A stretch of DNA of 64,000 bases from Citrobacter freundii ATCC 8090 = MTCC 1658 = NBRC 12681 (GCF_011064845.1 NZ_CP049015.1:1240001-1304000); one strand, 5' to 3'. Counted from the stretch's first letter, positions 10,860-24,171 are shown. A program made the numbers and translations. The notes: generated by a model not told the origin, from the letters alone.

Positions 10860-12413
10860 TTAAAGCCGTTTTTCTGCCCACAGTATAAATTCCGTTTTCG
10901 GCAGCGCTTTGCTGTAAAGCCAGCCTTGACCGTACTGCACTCCGTGCTTGCGTAGCCAGGTTTCCTGATTCTCGGTTTCGATACCTTCCGCCACCATCTC
11001 AAGTTTCAGCGCTTTTGCTATCTCGATGATATGTGGCGTGACGTTGTTGTACTCCAGTGCATCGACGAACGATTTGTCTATCTTCAGAATGTCTACATCC
11101 AGATCCTGCAAATAACTCAGGCTGGAATAGCCTGTACCAAAGTCATCAATATAGATTGAATGACCCGCCTGACGGTATTTGGCAATAAACGGCGCGCTGT
11201 TTTTTGGGTCAGCAAATTCGCGTTCAGTTAGCTCCAGCGCGATTTGCGCAGGCTTAAGTTGCCAGTGGTTCACCTTCTGGCTTAACAGGGCAGGAAGCGT
11301 TTCGGAGGACAGATCGGCTGACTCAAGGTTGATTGATATATGCTGCTCAGGATGCTGACGCAGCCATTTGCCTAAATCTTCAAATACGCTTTCAATAATC
11401 AACCGGGTGAGGGACTCTGTCAGCCCGGTTTCATGCGCCAGCGCGACGAAAATTTCAGGTGACAGATAACTCCCATCGGCCTGCTGCCAGCGAGCCAGCG
11501 CCTCTGCCCCAACCACTTTCCCCGTTTTGAGCGAGATAATTGGTTGATAGTGGACTTTGATGTCCCGATGCTGGATAGCGTCCTGCAACTGATGATGGGG
11601 CGACTGTAAGCGGCGCAAAATACGCAAAACAAAGGCGGCGGTGAGCAAGCCGATAAGAATGCCTGCCGGGAGCCAGATCAGCGCCTGGCGGTGCCAGGTT
11701 TTTTGCAATGGCAGGGTAGACGCCCAGGTTACGATCGTGATGCCCAACTCAGGAAAGGGGCGGGCGTTATAAATGCTGCCATCTTTGTTAAAATGGGTAA
11801 TCGATCGTTCTTGCTGTATATGCTGCAAAACGTCCGATGGCAGATCGGCGCTACTGGCAACCACGACGTTGCGCATGGTGCCAATGATAGTCACTTCAAT
11901 CGGCCATGAGCCAAACGGGATGACGTCAATGAAAGAACCCGGATCGACCATCACAATATAATGTTCGCTCCCTAATGCTGCCATAAAGCGCTTGATGCCC
12001 AAATCATTTTGCGTGGTAAGCCATGCGCGATATCCATCAGGAGTGACTTTCATTGCGGGTGGAAATGCGTCTGCCTGGCTTCTTTTTTCCAGAGATGAGC
12101 ATTGCGGAACGTTATCTTTGAGGTACAGCACTTCCTGAATATAGCGATAGCTATATGACAAACGACGCATTTCCAGCAGATGCTCATCACTACAAGGCAC
12201 CCCCTGAAATGCTTCAATATGGCGTAATGCTTTTTTCGCCTGCTCGCCTACGCGTTCCGTACGTAATGCGACTCGTGTTGAGAACATGTCGAGTTCATCG
12301 ATAAATTTCGTTTCGACCTGACGATGTGCAAGCCACAGGCTTAAACCTACAGGCGCGAGGATGGAAAGGAACAGTACCCCAGTCACCAGGCTTATCAGAT
12401 GTCGTGTTGTCAC
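10860..12413 (-). CDS. pdeB: YlaB/PdeB, CSS-EAL cyclic-di-GMP phosphodiesterase
   Basis: A 517-residue inner-membrane enzyme that cleaves c-di-GMP to pGpG. A membrane helix near residues 8-28 and a second near 245-265 frame a periplasmic CSS domain with the motif QCSSL, whose Cys pair is redox-sensitive in related enzymes. The C-terminal EAL domain (about 275-515) has the catalytic signature EALAR, metal-binding NLESADL, the ELTE Glu, DDFGTGYSS and the loop/QVEGIET-type MVAEGIET. All key residues appear intact, so it should be active. It starts at a GTG preceded by AAGGAT. Confidence 0.95.
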   Translation of the reverse strand: MTTRHLISLVTGVLFLSILAPVGLSLWLAHRQVETKFIDELDMFSTRVALRTERVGEQAKKALRHIEAFQGVPCSDEHLLEMRRLSYSYRYIQEVLYLKDNVPQCSSLEKRSQADAFPPAMKVTPDGYRAWLTTQNDLGIKRFMAALGSEHYIVMVDPGSFIDVIPFGSWPIEVTIIGTMRNVVVASSADLPSDVLQHIQQERSITHFNKDGSIYNARPFPELGITIVTWASTLPLQKTWHRQALIWLPAGILIGLLTAAFVLRILRRLQSPHHQLQDAIQHRDIKVHYQPIISLKTGKVVGAEALARWQQADGSYLSPEIFVALAHETGLTESLTRLIIESVFEDLGKWLRQHPEQHISINLESADLSSETLPALLSQKVNHWQLKPAQIALELTEREFADPKNSAPFIAKYRQAGHSIYIDDFGTGYSSLSYLQDLDVDILKIDKSFVDALEYNNVTPHIIEIAKALKLEMVAEGIETENQETWLRKHGVQYGQGWLYSKALPKTEFILWAEKRL

Positions 12414-12569
12414 AGTGATATCCTTATTTACACAGCGTAGGGAAAGTATATCTGAAACCCCGAAAAGCTATTCGATTGACATCATATATTTACGGCCACT
12501 TATCATCCCGTTTAACTCCCTGTAGCGTAAATCAGGTTGTGGTTTGTACAAGAGTGGTGTATTTTGTCG

Positions 12570-12587
12570 GTTATGTTATAACGTAAC
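12570..12587 (+). promoter_or_regulatory. Zur box before rpmE2
   Basis: GTTATGTTATAACGTAAC is an 18-bp palindrome with one mismatch and fits the enterobacterial Zur operator core. It lies 15 bases before the rpmE2 start, where bound Zur would block transcription when zinc is sufficient. Confidence 0.82.
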
Positions 12588-12601
12588 AAATCGAGGTTGC
12601 C

Positions 12602-12862
12602 ATGAAACCGGATATCCATCCTTTTTACCGTACCGTGGTGTTTCACGATACCAGTGCCAATGAATTCTTTAAGGTCGGTTCGACCATTAAGACTGAGCGT
12701 GAAATTGAGTTTGAGGGGGAAATGTACCCGTACGTGACTCTCGATATCTCTTCTAAATCGCATCCGTATTATACCGGGAAACAAAAAACCTTTGATAATG
12801 AAGGTAGTGCAGCACGTTTCCAAAAACGTTTTGGTCATTTTATTGGCGTTAAGCGGAGTTAA
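12602..12862 (+). CDS. rpmE2: Ribosomal protein bL31 type B, zinc-independent
   Basis: An 86-residue paralogue of bL31 (YkgM in E. coli, 87 residues). It contains no cysteine, unlike the zinc-binding type A protein with its CxxC motif. Such paralogues replace the zinc form on the ribosome during zinc starvation and free its zinc. A Zur box lies just upstream. It is followed after one base by rpmJ2, forming a two-gene operon closed by a strong terminator. Confidence 0.95.
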   Translation: MKPDIHPFYRTVVFHDTSANEFFKVGSTIKTEREIEFEGEMYPYVTLDISSKSHPYYTGKQKTFDNEGSAARFQKRFGHFIGVKRS

Positions 12863-12863
12863 A

Positions 12864-13004
12864 ATGCAGGTACTCAATTCACTTCGCAGCGCAAAACAGC
12901 GCCATCCTGACTGCCAGATAGTAAAACGCAAAGGGCGTTTGTACGTTATCTGCAAAACGAATCCGCGCTTTAAAGCAGTACAGGGGCGTAAAAAGAGACG
13001 TTAG
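12864..13004 (+). CDS. rpmJ2: Ribosomal protein bL36 type B, zinc-independent
   Basis: A 46-residue paralogue of bL36 (YkgO in E. coli, 46). It keeps only two separated Cys and no CxxC-Cys-His zinc ribbon, and it has the basic tail QGRKKRR. The start at 12864 overlaps no upstream stop but lies one base after it, so coupling with rpmE2 is likely. A longer frame from 12792 would run inside rpmE2 and is not supported. Confidence 0.93.
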   Translation: MQVLNSLRSAKQRHPDCQIVKRKGRLYVICKTNPRFKAVQGRKKRR

Positions 13005-13029
13005 TTTCTTTGCCAGCATTTCAGGGATT

Positions 13030-13064
13030 AAAGTGCGTTGCCTGGGCAGGAACGCACTTTTTTT
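13030..13064 (+). terminator. Terminator of rpmE2-rpmJ2
   Basis: A 10-bp perfect stem (AAAGTGCGTT / AACGCACTTT) with an 11-base loop is followed directly by four further T residues, a strong Rho-independent terminator. Confidence 0.9.
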
Positions 13065-13082
13065 ATCTGCGCTGAGATGCCG

Positions 13083-13553
13083 TTACTGGGTGGTCTGGGC
13101 GCGGGTAAGCGTAAAGACATCGTAAAACGAGAGTTCGCCTTTGCGCGATATCATCTTTTGCAGCTGTGCTTTATGTTCGCTATCCACGGACGGTGAGTGC
13201 AGGATAGTATCGATGAGCGAGGAGGGGACAAAGCGCGTGTTGTACCATTCTCCGTTATAGCAAACTCTAAAATCCAGAACGTCGATATCTTCAAAGCGGT
13301 ACCGTGGCGCAACGTCGAAAAAGAAAAAGCCGTTGAGTACAACGAACAGTACCACCAGCAGCCATACTGAATCGACTAACGTTTCTGACTGTAGCATCAC
13401 CGCCAGCGTGGCAAACCAGGCAACATACATGCCGATAAACAGCCCAGGGTGTTTGCGAATAAAGCTGATGCTAAAGCGCGGTTTGTTGTCGCGCTTCTCG
13501 CGAATATTTAAGTCGTCGATTGTTTCAGTAAGCAGGCGCTGTATTTCTGTCAT
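13083..13553 (-). CDS. ylaC: YlaC, inner membrane protein
   Basis: A 156-residue protein of the YlaC family with two central membrane helices (about residues 35-80, including the [14 protein letters not shown] stretch and [12 protein letters not shown]) and soluble ends. The start was set at 13553 (MTEIQRLL) because it has an AAGAG ribosome site and matches the 156 residues of E. coli YlaC; an upstream ATG would add eight. The function is unknown. Confidence 0.92.
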   Translation of the reverse strand: MTEIQRLLTETIDDLNIREKRDNKPRFSISFIRKHPGLFIGMYVAWFATLAVMLQSETLVDSVWLLVVLFVVLNGFFFFDVAPRYRFEDIDVLDFRVCYNGEWYNTRFVPSSLIDTILHSPSVDSEHKAQLQKMISRKGELSFYDVFTLTRAQTTQ

Positions 13554-13669
13554 CTCTTGCCTTCGTGATATCTGCAAAATTCAGGAGGGATAGCCCTATT
13601 TTAAAAGGGGATACCCTTTGAAGAAAGTAACAGATTAACCGTAATTTAGCATAACAGTTACATTTAAGA

Positions 13670-14221
13670 TCACAGCGTTTTGATGATCCTTGCGGGATTG
13701 CCCCCAACCACGGTGTTTGCTGGAACGCTTTTAGTGACTACTGCGCCTGATGCCACAACCACGTTATCGCCCAGCGTGACGCCAGGATTGATCACTGCAC
13801 GGCCACCTATCCAGACATTATTGCCGATAGTCACGGGCTTTCCGAACTCAAGGCCACTGTTGCGCTCGGTAGCATCCAGCGGATGGGTCGCGGTATAGAT
13901 ATGAACGCCAGGTGCCAGCATGCAGTTGTCGCCAATATGAATTGGACAGACGTCGAGCATAACGCAGTCGAAATTAGCGTAAAAGTCTTTACCAAGATAG
14001 ATGTTATAACCGTAATCACACCGGAAAGAGGGTTCAATATAGGCACCCTCACTCTGACCTAACAGATCATGCAGGATTGCCTGACGCTCATTTTTTTCAT
14101 CGGGAGCGGTGAGATTGTAGCGATGGATCAACTGACGAGCGCGTAGTCGGTCACTGCGCAGCGTTTCATCTGCCGGGCGATAGTATTCGCCGGCGATCAT
14201 TTTTTGCTTTTCATTACGCAT
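13670..14221 (-). CDS. maa: Maa, maltose O-acetyltransferase
   Basis: A 183-residue enzyme of the left-handed parallel beta-helix acetyltransferase family that moves acetyl from acetyl-CoA to the O6 of maltose or glucose. The N-terminal Mac domain ([14 protein letters not shown]) precedes the hexapeptide repeats ([19 protein letters not shown]). The catalytic His lies in YTATHPLD. Length and order match E. coli Maa. It is read towards ylaC and upstream of hha-tomB in the same direction. Confidence 0.95.
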   Translation of the reverse strand: MRNEKQKMIAGEYYRPADETLRSDRLRARQLIHRYNLTAPDEKNERQAILHDLLGQSEGAYIEPSFRCDYGYNIYLGKDFYANFDCVMLDVCPIHIGDNCMLAPGVHIYTATHPLDATERNSGLEFGKPVTIGNNVWIGGRAVINPGVTLGDNVVVASGAVVTKSVPANTVVGGNPARIIKTL

Positions 14222-14402
14222 TACGATTTCCCTGTGTACTGAAGGTTATTTCAGCACAGTAAAACGTAATGCAAGCAAGGGGAACGTTCCCGCTTCTTTG
14301 CTGTGATCATAGTCACGTGATTTGAATTAAATAACCATTGTAAATACGAAAATGGTTAGCCAGACAACTGTGCCGCTATACCTGACTTAACCTTGAGTGC
14401 AA

Positions 14403-14621
14403 TTAGCGAATGAATTTCCAAACAGAAGTTGGAATCTTGTCGTAAAGCTTATTCATGGTCAATTCAGCAAGGCGATGATCTGCTGCTGAGTAAAATACAG
14501 CCAGTTCGTTGTCGGACAATTCATATTTATTTTTTTCAATAACGCGCTCTAGCGTATCAATAGTCTGGCAACGTCGCAGGCGCATCAAATAATCTGTTTT
14601 AGTTAATGGTTTATCGGACAT
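14403..14621 (-). CDS. hha: Hha, H-NS-associated regulator
   Basis: A 72-residue all-helical protein that joins H-NS and StpA on DNA to silence horizontally acquired and virulence genes. It is nearly identical to E. coli Hha ([19 protein letters not shown] ...) and keeps the acidic and arginine residues used to bind the H-NS N-terminus. It lies 27 bases after tomB, with which it is co-transcribed; Hha overproduction is toxic and TomB counters it. Confidence 0.97.
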   Translation of the reverse strand: MSDKPLTKTDYLMRLRRCQTIDTLERVIEKNKYELSDNELAVFYSAADHRLAELTMNKLYDKIPTSVWKFIR

Positions 14622-14648
14622 AACTCTTACCTATGATTGTAATAATTT

Positions 14649-15023
14649 TTAACAAGACAAACTAACAGGATTAGCCCTGGTGGCATTGACAAAACAGCGA
14701 AACAGTCGATTACCTGACTTCCGCCATTTCTGCAGATCCTGCGTATTAATACCATAACTGCTGAACAACATAAAAGTGTCATCCAGGTATTCATCTATCT
14801 GCGCGATCAGCTTATTGTCCTCATTGTACTTAATTTTATAATTAAGTGCGAAGGTTGCAATATGCTCTATCAGTTCATTGAGCTGCAAGCTGGTTGCAGA
14901 GGTAGGGTCATTAACCCAGCCATGGTTACTTTGTTCAAGGTTTGCAAGACAGTCATGATACAGAGTTTCGCAGAGAAATTTAAGCTGCGCGATATCATGT
15001 CTTTTGGGTGAGTATTCATCCAT
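14649..15023 (-). CDS. tomB: TomB, Hha antidote
   Basis: A 124-residue cytosolic protein nearly identical to E. coli TomB (YbaJ). It counters Hha toxicity and affects biofilm formation and conjugation. The C-terminal Cys residues (LFRCF and the terminal SLSC) include the one implicated in oxygen-dependent oxidation of Hha. It is the first gene of the tomB-hha operon. Confidence 0.97.
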   Translation of the reverse strand: MDEYSPKRHDIAQLKFLCETLYHDCLANLEQSNHGWVNDPTSATSLQLNELIEHIATFALNYKIKYNEDNKLIAQIDEYLDDTFMLFSSYGINTQDLQKWRKSGNRLFRCFVNATRANPVSLSC

Positions 15024-15472
15024 AACGCATCCCCTTCTTAGTGGCTTAAACTAACCGAACACCTTTCGGGATGGATACAACAACTACCTGGAACTTGCCC
15101 GCGACTCCTGATGATTTAACTATAATCTACTCTAAAAAAGATTTCATCGTCATATCACGAAAAATTACAATTATGTAAAATTATGATGCTACGTCATTTT
15201 TACATTTTAACAGATAAATGCCGCAATTCGAAATGGGACAATTTCTTTATTCTTCGGGCAATCATCGGGTTATCTTGTTTAGGTTTAGCAACGAAAGGCA
15301 ACAACCGACAATGAAAACCAGTGGATAGGATTAATCTTAATATTTATTAAAGTAAATAAGAACTCTCGCTGTTTTTTTAAGAATACCCTTTAAGGCTGCA
15401 AGGATTATATCGCTTATTTACCCGATAGAAAATAAACGGAATGGCAATAAGTGATTTTTATGATTTTTCCAG
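15024..15472. other. AT-rich spacer between tomB and acrB
   Basis: About 450 bases without a supported gene. It is clearly AT-rich and should contain the tomB-hha promoter on the minus strand near its left end. No RNA gene, repeat or conserved ORF could be recognised in it. Confidence 0.6.
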
Positions 15473-15496
15473 AAAAAAGGCCGCTTGCGCGGCCTT
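15473..15496 (-). terminator. acrAB terminator
   Basis: Read on the minus strand, the stem GGCCGC / GCGGCC with loop GCAA is followed by a run of six T, just after the acrB stop. This is a strong Rho-independent terminator of acrAB. Confidence 0.9.
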
Positions 15497-15511
15497 ATCT
15501 TTAGAGATGTA

Positions 15512-18664
<3,153 letters not shown>

Positions 18665-18683
18665 TTAACGGCTCCTGTTTAAG

Positions 18684-19877
18684 TTAAGACTTGGACTGTT
18701 CAGGCTGGCTACCGCTTTGGCCTTGCTGGTTGTTATCAGCGGTGATTTCCTGCGCTTTTACCTGCGCGCCAGGACGTACTTTCTGCAGCCCAGTAACAAT
18801 CACGCGGTCGCCCGGCTTAAGTCCATCAGTGACTAACCATTTGTCGCCAATCGCTTGTGCGGCGACAATTTGACGAGTTTCAACTTTGTTGTCTGCACCG
18901 ATAACCAATGCACTGGCATCGCCACGCGGTGTGCGGGTAACGCCTTGCTGTGGAACCAGTAATGCTGTTGGGTTAATCCCTTCTTCCAGACGTGCGCGGA
19001 CGAACATACCCGGCAGTAAGGTATGATCCGGGTTCGGGAAAATTGCGCGTAACGTAATCGACCCAGTGGTTTGATCTACCGTCACATCAGAAAATTCCAG
19101 CGTACCGGACTGCGGGTATTTAATGCCGTCATTGGTCACCAGTTCGACTTTCGCTTTACCGTTTTCTTGCTTCAGCGTGCCGTTGGCCAGCTCTTGTTTC
19201 AGGCGCAGGAAGTCGTTGCTTGACTGCGTCACGTCTACATAGATGGGATCCAACTGCTGAACGGTCGCCAGTGCGGTCGCCTGACCGTTTTGCACCAGAG
19301 CGCCTTCCGTAACGGATGATTTACCAATGCGACCGCTGATCGGTGACGTCACTTTGGTGTAAGCCAGATTGATGCGTGCAGTTTCTACCGCGGCTTTCGC
19401 GGCAACAACGGCGGCGTTTGCCTGCTGTGCGTCAGCCAACGCGCTATCGTAGTCCTGTTGGCTGATGTACTTAGTACCCAACAGTTTCTGATAACGTTTC
19501 ACCGTCAGTTGAGCAATGTTTGCTGCGGCTTGTGCTTTAGCCAGATCGCCTTTTGCACTTTCATAAGCGGCCTGGTAAGTAGCAGGATCAATCTGATAGA
19601 GAGATACACCCGCTTCGATGTCACCACCTTCCGTGAAATTACGTTTCAGGATAATCCCGCTAACCTGAGGACGAACTTCAGCAATACGAAACGCACTGGT
19701 GCGACCCGGAAGTTCGGTTGTGATCTGTAGAGGTTCAGTTTTGAGCGTAACAACTCCAACCTCTGGCATTTGCTGGCCCCCTTGTTGGGCCTGTTTGTCG
19801 TCACATCCTGTTAGCGCTAAGCTGCCTGAGAGCATCAGAACGACTGCCAGAGGCGTTAACCCTCTGTTTTTGTTCAT
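18684..19877 (-). CDS. acrA: AcrA, periplasmic adaptor of the AcrAB-TolC pump
   Basis: A 397-residue membrane-fusion lipoprotein that links AcrB to TolC. The signal peptide ends with lipobox LTGC, so Cys25 is acylated. Lipoyl, alpha-hairpin (about residues 100-170, with alternating Ala/Gln/Lys heptads), beta-barrel and membrane-proximal domains follow in the usual order. The start at 19877 gives the family N-terminus MNKNRGLTPLAVVLM; an upstream in-frame ATG would run into the operator region and is not supported. Confidence 0.98.
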   Translation of the reverse strand: MNKNRGLTPLAVVLMLSGSLALTGCDDKQAQQGGQQMPEVGVVTLKTEPLQITTELPGRTSAFRIAEVRPQVSGIILKRNFTEGGDIEAGVSLYQIDPATYQAAYESAKGDLAKAQAAANIAQLTVKRYQKLLGTKYISQQDYDSALADAQQANAAVVAAKAAVETARINLAYTKVTSPISGRIGKSSVTEGALVQNGQATALATVQQLDPIYVDVTQSSNDFLRLKQELANGTLKQENGKAKVELVTNDGIKYPQSGTLEFSDVTVDQTTGSITLRAIFPNPDHTLLPGMFVRARLEEGINPTALLVPQQGVTRTPRGDASALVIGADNKVETRQIVAAQAIGDKWLVTDGLKPGDRVIVTGLQKVRPGAQVKAQEITADNNQQGQSGSQPEQSKS

Positions 19878-19966
19878 ATGTAAACCTCGAGTGTCCGATT
19901 TCAAATTGATCAATGGCTTAAAGCCCATAAACCCATTGCTGCGTTTATATTATCGTCGTGCTATGG

Positions 19967-19990
19967 TACATACATTCACAAATGTATGTA
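19967..19990. promoter_or_regulatory. AcrR operator
   Basis: TACATACATT CACA AATGTATGTA is a 24-bp palindrome with perfect 10-bp arms, matching the known AcrR operator. It lies between divergent acrA and acrR, so AcrR can repress both the pump operon and itself. Confidence 0.95.
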
Positions 19991-20018
19991 AATCTAACGC
20001 CTGTAAATTCACTGACCT

Positions 20019-20669
20019 ATGGCACGAAAAACCAAACAACAAGCACAGGAAACACGACAACACATTCTTGATGTCGCTCTGCGTATGTTTTCGCAACAAG
20101 GGGTCTCATCCACCTCGCTGGCTGAGATCGCAAAAGCCGCTGGTGTGACGCGCGGTGCAATCTATTGGCATTTCAAAAACAAATCGGATTTATTCAGTGA
20201 AATCTGGGAGCTAGCAAAACCTAACATTGATGAGTTAGAGACTGAGTATCAGGCAAAATTCCCTGACGATCCACTATCAGTATTAAGAGAAATTTTAATT
20301 TACGTTCTTGAAACTACCGTGACAGAAGAACGCCGACGTTTATTGATGGAGATTATATTCCACAAATGCGAATTTGTCGGGGAAATAGCATCAGTTCAGT
20401 TAGTCGAACGTAGCCTGTGTCTGGAAAACTATGACCGTATAGAAAAAACGTTACGCCACTGTATGGATGTCAACATGTTGCCGGAAAACCTGAACACACG
20501 TCGTGTAGCGGTGTTAATGCGTAGCTATATTTCCGGGATCATGGAGAACTGGTTATTTGCTCCCGAATCGTTTGATCTGAAGAATGAGGCTCGTCAGTAC
20601 GTGGCGGTGCTGCTGGAGATGTGTCTGCTTTGCCCAAGCTTGCGCCTGCAGGCAGGAGAGACAAGCTAG
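20019..20669 (+). CDS. acrR: AcrR, TetR-family repressor of acrAB
   Basis: A 216-residue TetR-family repressor. The N-terminal helix-turn-helix (about residues 28-55, [21 protein letters not shown]) binds the adjacent 24-bp operator. The C-terminal helical domain (about 70-210) forms the ligand pocket that binds multiple drugs and dimerises. It is divergent from acrAB. A hairpin with a short T run follows the stop. The E. coli protein is 215 residues and no truncation or frameshift is seen, so repression should be functional. Confidence 0.97.
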   Translation: MARKTKQQAQETRQHILDVALRMFSQQGVSSTSLAEIAKAAGVTRGAIYWHFKNKSDLFSEIWELAKPNIDELETEYQAKFPDDPLSVLREILIYVLETTVTEERRRLLMEIIFHKCEFVGEIASVQLVERSLCLENYDRIEKTLRHCMDVNMLPENLNTRRVAVLMRSYISGIMENWLFAPESFDLKNEARQYVAVLLEMCLLCPSLRLQAGETS

Positions 20670-20682
20670 TTTGCCATTCTGC

Positions 20683-20706
20683 ACCAGGAATTCTCCTGGT
20701 CGTTTT
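20683..20706 (+). terminator. acrR terminator
   Basis: A perfect 7-bp stem ACCAGGA / TCCTGGT with a four-base loop lies 14 bases after the acrR stop and is followed by CGTTTTG. The T run is short but the hairpin is well placed. Confidence 0.7.
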
Positions 20707-20795
20707 GCCTGCTGCTATTCTGCCGGTCACAGCCGTGATATTCTTGCCGCTTGACTATTTCCGGTCACTTTCCCGGTTCAGAAACATTCATTCTC

Positions 20796-23700
20796 ATGAC
20801 TATGTTGCAGCTCTATAAACGTTCACAGCATGTAATTGCTATTAGCATACTTTTCTTCATTCTATTGTTATCCTGCCAGTCATCTGCATTTGCGCGGGCG
20901 CAACAGAGTGGTGAACTGCCGACGAAAGCAGATATTCAGAGCCAACTGGACGCACTGAGTAAACAAAAAGATCTCTCCGCGCAGGATAAGCTGGTCCAAC
21001 AGGATCTCATCGATACTATCGCCACGCTGGATAAAATCGATCGCGTGAAAGATGAGACCGTACAGCTTCGCCAGAAAGTGGCCCAGGCGCCGGAGAAAAT
21101 GCGCCAGGCGACGGATGCGCTAAATTCGCTCAGCGATGTCGACAATGACGACGAAACGCGAAAAACGCTGAGCACGCTTTCCTTACGACAGCTTGAGTCA
21201 CGCGTCGCGCAGGTGCTCGATGACCTGCAAAGCTCGCAAAACGATCTGGCCACGTATAACAGCCAGCTGGTGTCGCTCCAGACTCAGCCAGAGCGCGTAC
21301 AAAATGCGATGTACACCGCGTCGCAGCAGATGCAGCAAATCCGCAACCGACTTGATGGCACTAATGTAGGCGAAGGTGCTTTACGCCCCAGCCAGCAGGT
21401 GCTGTTACAGGCGCAGCAGGCGCTGCTGAATGCGCAGATCGACCAACAGCGTAAGAGCCTTGAAGGTAATACGATTTTGCAAGATACCTTGCAAAAACAA
21501 CGTGATTACGTGACGGCGAACAGTAACCGCCTTGAGCATCAGCTCCAGCTCCTGCAGGAAGCGGTGAACAGCAAGCGACTGACGTTAACCGAAAAAACGG
21601 CGCAGGAAGCAGTCACGCCGGATGAAGCCGAGCGTATTCAGTCCAATCCGTTAGTGAAGCAGGAGCTTGATGTTAACCATCAGCTCAGCCAGCGTCTGAT
21701 TGCCGCGACCGAAAACGGCAACAGCCTGATGCAGCAAAATATCAAAGTCAAAAACTGGCTTGACCGCGCGCTGCAATCCGAACGCAACATTAAAGAACAG
21801 ATCGCCGTTCTGAAAGGCAGTCTGCTGCTGTCGCGTATTCTGTATCAGCAACAACAAACGCTGCCGTCGGCGGATGAACTTGCCGATATGACCAACCGGA
21901 TCGCCGACTTGCGTCTGGAGCAGTTCGAGGTCAACCAGCAGCGCGACGCGCTGTTCCAGAATGATGCGTTTGTCGCCAAACTGGAAGAAGGGCACAGCAA
22001 CGAAGTTAACGGCGAAGTCCATGATGCCTTACTGCAGGTTGTGGATATGCGTCGTGAACTGTTGGATCAGCTCAATAAGCAACTGGGCAACCAGCTGATG
22101 ATGGCGATTAATCTGCAAATTAACCAGCAGCAGTTAATGAGCGTGTCGAAAAACCTGAAAGGGATCCTCACGCAGCAGATTTTCTGGGTTAACAGTAACC
22201 GTCCGATGGACTGGGACTGGATCAAAGCTTTCCCGCAAACGCTTAAAGACCAGTTTAAGTCGATGAAAATCACGGTGAACTGGGAAAAAGCGTGGCCCGC
22301 AGTATTTATTGCGTTCCTGGCGGGATTGCCGCTGCTGCTCATTGCCGGGTTAATCCGCTGGCGTCTGAAATGGTTGAAAGAGTATCAGGCGAAATTAGCC
22401 GCTGCGGTGGGTAACCTGCGTAATGACAGTCAGCTCAACACGCCAAAAGCGATTCTGATCGATCTCATCAGAGCCTTGCCGGCGTGCCTGATTATCCTTG
22501 CGGTAGGTCTGATTCTGCTTACCATGCAGTTGAATATCAGCGACCTACTGTGGGCGTTCAGTAAGAAGATGACAGTCTTCTGGCTGGTGTTTGGTTTGTG
22601 CTGGAAGGTGCTGGAAAAAGATGGCGTGGCAATTCGTCATTTTGGTATGCCAGCAAAACAAACTAGCCATTGGCGCCGCCAAATCGTGCGTATTAGCCTG
22701 GCGCTGTTGCCGCTTAATTTTTGGTCGGTCATTGCTGAACTGTCACCGCTCAATCTGATGGACGATGTGCTGGGTCAGGTGGTGATTTTCCTCAACCTGC
22801 TGCTGATCGCCTTCCTGGTATGGCCAATGTGCCGCGAAAGCTGGCGTGATAAAGAGTCGCATGGTCTGCGTCTGGTGACGATTACCGTGCTGTCTATTAT
22901 CCCGATAGCATTAATGGTGCTGACGGCGACCGGCTATTTCTACACCACGCTGCGTCTGGCGGGACGCTGGATTGAAACGGTTTATCTGGTCATTCTCTGG
23001 AACCTGCTGTACCAGACCGTGCTGCGTGGGTTGAGCGTCGCGGCACGACGTATCGCCTGGCGTCGTGCGCTGGCGCGTCGTCAGAACCTGGTGAAAGAAG
23101 GAGCGGAAGGTGCCGAACCGCAGGAAGAACCGACCATCGCGCTTGAGCAGGTTAACCAGCAAACGCTGCGTATAACTATGCTGGTGATGGTTGCCCTGTT
23201 TGGTGTCTTGTTCTGGGCCATTTGGTCTGATTTGATCACCGTGTTCAGCTATCTCGACAGCATTACGCTCTGGCATTACAACGGTACCGAAGCGGGTGCG
23301 GCAGTGGTGAAAGACGTCACCATGGGTAGCCTGCTGTTTGCGATTATTGCCTCAATGGTCGCGTGGGCGCTGATCCGTAACTTACCCGGCCTGTTGGAAG
23401 TGCTGGTGCTCTCGCGACTGAAGATGCGTCAGGGCGCTTCGTATGCGATCACCACGATCCTTAACTACGCGATCATCGCCATCGGCGCGATGACGGTCTT
23501 CGGATCGCTCGGTGTTTCGTGGGATAAGCTACAGTGGCTGGCAGCAGCCCTGTCGGTTGGTCTTGGTTTTGGTTTGCAGGAAATCTTCGGTAACTTTGTT
23601 TCGGGTCTGATTATTCTGTTTGAACGCCCGGTCCGCATCGGCGATACCGTGACTATCGGTACGTTCTCAGGAACGGTCAGCAAGATCCGTATCCGTGCCA

Positions 23701-24161
23701 CCACCATTACCGACTTCGATCGCAAAGAGGTGATCATCCCGAACAAAGCCTTTGTGACGGAGCGTTTGATCAACTGGTCGCTTTCCGATACCACCACGCG
23801 TCTGGTAATCCGCATCGGCGTGGCCTACGGTTCGGATCTGGACAAAGTGAAGAAAGTGCTGCTGCAGGCGGCGATGGAACACCCGAAAGTGATGCACGAT
23901 CCGGAGCCTGCTGTGTTCTTTACCGCCTTCGGCGCCAGCACGCTGGATCATGAACTGCGTTTATACGTGCGTGAACTGCGCGATCGTAGTCACACGGTTG
24001 ATGAACTGAACCGTGCGGTCGATCGTTTGTGCCGTGAAAACGACATTGATATCGCCTTTAACCAGCTTGAAGTGCACCTGCACAACGCGAAGGGCGACAC
24101 CGTGACCGAGGTTAAGCGTGACATCATTAAAGGTGATGATCCGACGCCTTCGGTAGGTTAA
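20796..24161 (+). CDS. mscK: MscK, potassium-dependent mechanosensitive channel
   Basis: A 1121-residue mechanosensitive channel (E. coli MscK 1120). It starts with a signal peptide ending in SSAFA, followed by a long periplasmic coiled-coil region rich in Gln/Leu (about residues 30-470), then about ten membrane helices and an MscS-like C-terminal pore and cytoplasmic domain. The pore helix is visible as ALSVGLGFGLQEIFGNFVSG near 930, and the beta domain as ERPVRIGDTVTIG. I chose the ATG at 20796 (MTMLQLYKRSQ) to match the family. Its gating depends on external potassium and membrane tension. Confidence 0.97.
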   Translation: MTMLQLYKRSQHVIAISILFFILLLSCQSSAFARAQQSGELPTKADIQSQLDALSKQKDLSAQDKLVQQDLIDTIATLDKIDRVKDETVQLRQKVAQAPEKMRQATDALNSLSDVDNDDETRKTLSTLSLRQLESRVAQVLDDLQSSQNDLATYNSQLVSLQTQPERVQNAMYTASQQMQQIRNRLDGTNVGEGALRPSQQVLLQAQQALLNAQIDQQRKSLEGNTILQDTLQKQRDYVTANSNRLEHQLQLLQEAVNSKRLTLTEKTAQEAVTPDEAERIQSNPLVKQELDVNHQLSQRLIAATENGNSLMQQNIKVKNWLDRALQSERNIKEQIAVLKGSLLLSRILYQQQQTLPSADELADMTNRIADLRLEQFEVNQQRDALFQNDAFVAKLEEGHSNEVNGEVHDALLQVVDMRRELLDQLNKQLGNQLMMAINLQINQQQLMSVSKNLKGILTQQIFWVNSNRPMDWDWIKAFPQTLKDQFKSMKITVNWEKAWPAVFIAFLAGLPLLLIAGLIRWRLKWLKEYQAKLAAAVGNLRNDSQLNTPKAILIDLIRALPACLIILAVGLILLTMQLNISDLLWAFSKKMTVFWLVFGLCWKVLEKDGVAIRHFGMPAKQTSHWRRQIVRISLALLPLNFWSVIAELSPLNLMDDVLGQVVIFLNLLLIAFLVWPMCRESWRDKESHGLRLVTITVLSIIPIALMVLTATGYFYTTLRLAGRWIETVYLVILWNLLYQTVLRGLSVAARRIAWRRALARRQNLVKEGAEGAEPQEEPTIALEQVNQQTLRITMLVMVALFGVLFWAIWSDLITVFSYLDSITLWHYNGTEAGAAVVKDVTMGSLLFAIIASMVAWALIRNLPGLLEVLVLSRLKMRQGASYAITTILNYAIIAIGAMTVFGSLGVSWDKLQWLAAALSVGLGFGLQEIFGNFVSGLIILFERPVRIGDTVTIGTFSGTVSKIRIRATTITDFDRKEVIIPNKAFVTERLINWSLSDTTTRLVIRIGVAYGSDLDKVKKVLLQAAMEHPKVMHDPEPAVFFTAFGASTLDHELRLYVRELRDRSHTVDELNRAVDRLCRENDIDIAFNQLEVHLHNAKGDTVTEVKRDIIKGDDPTPSVG

Positions 24162-24171
24162 TAGAAAAACT

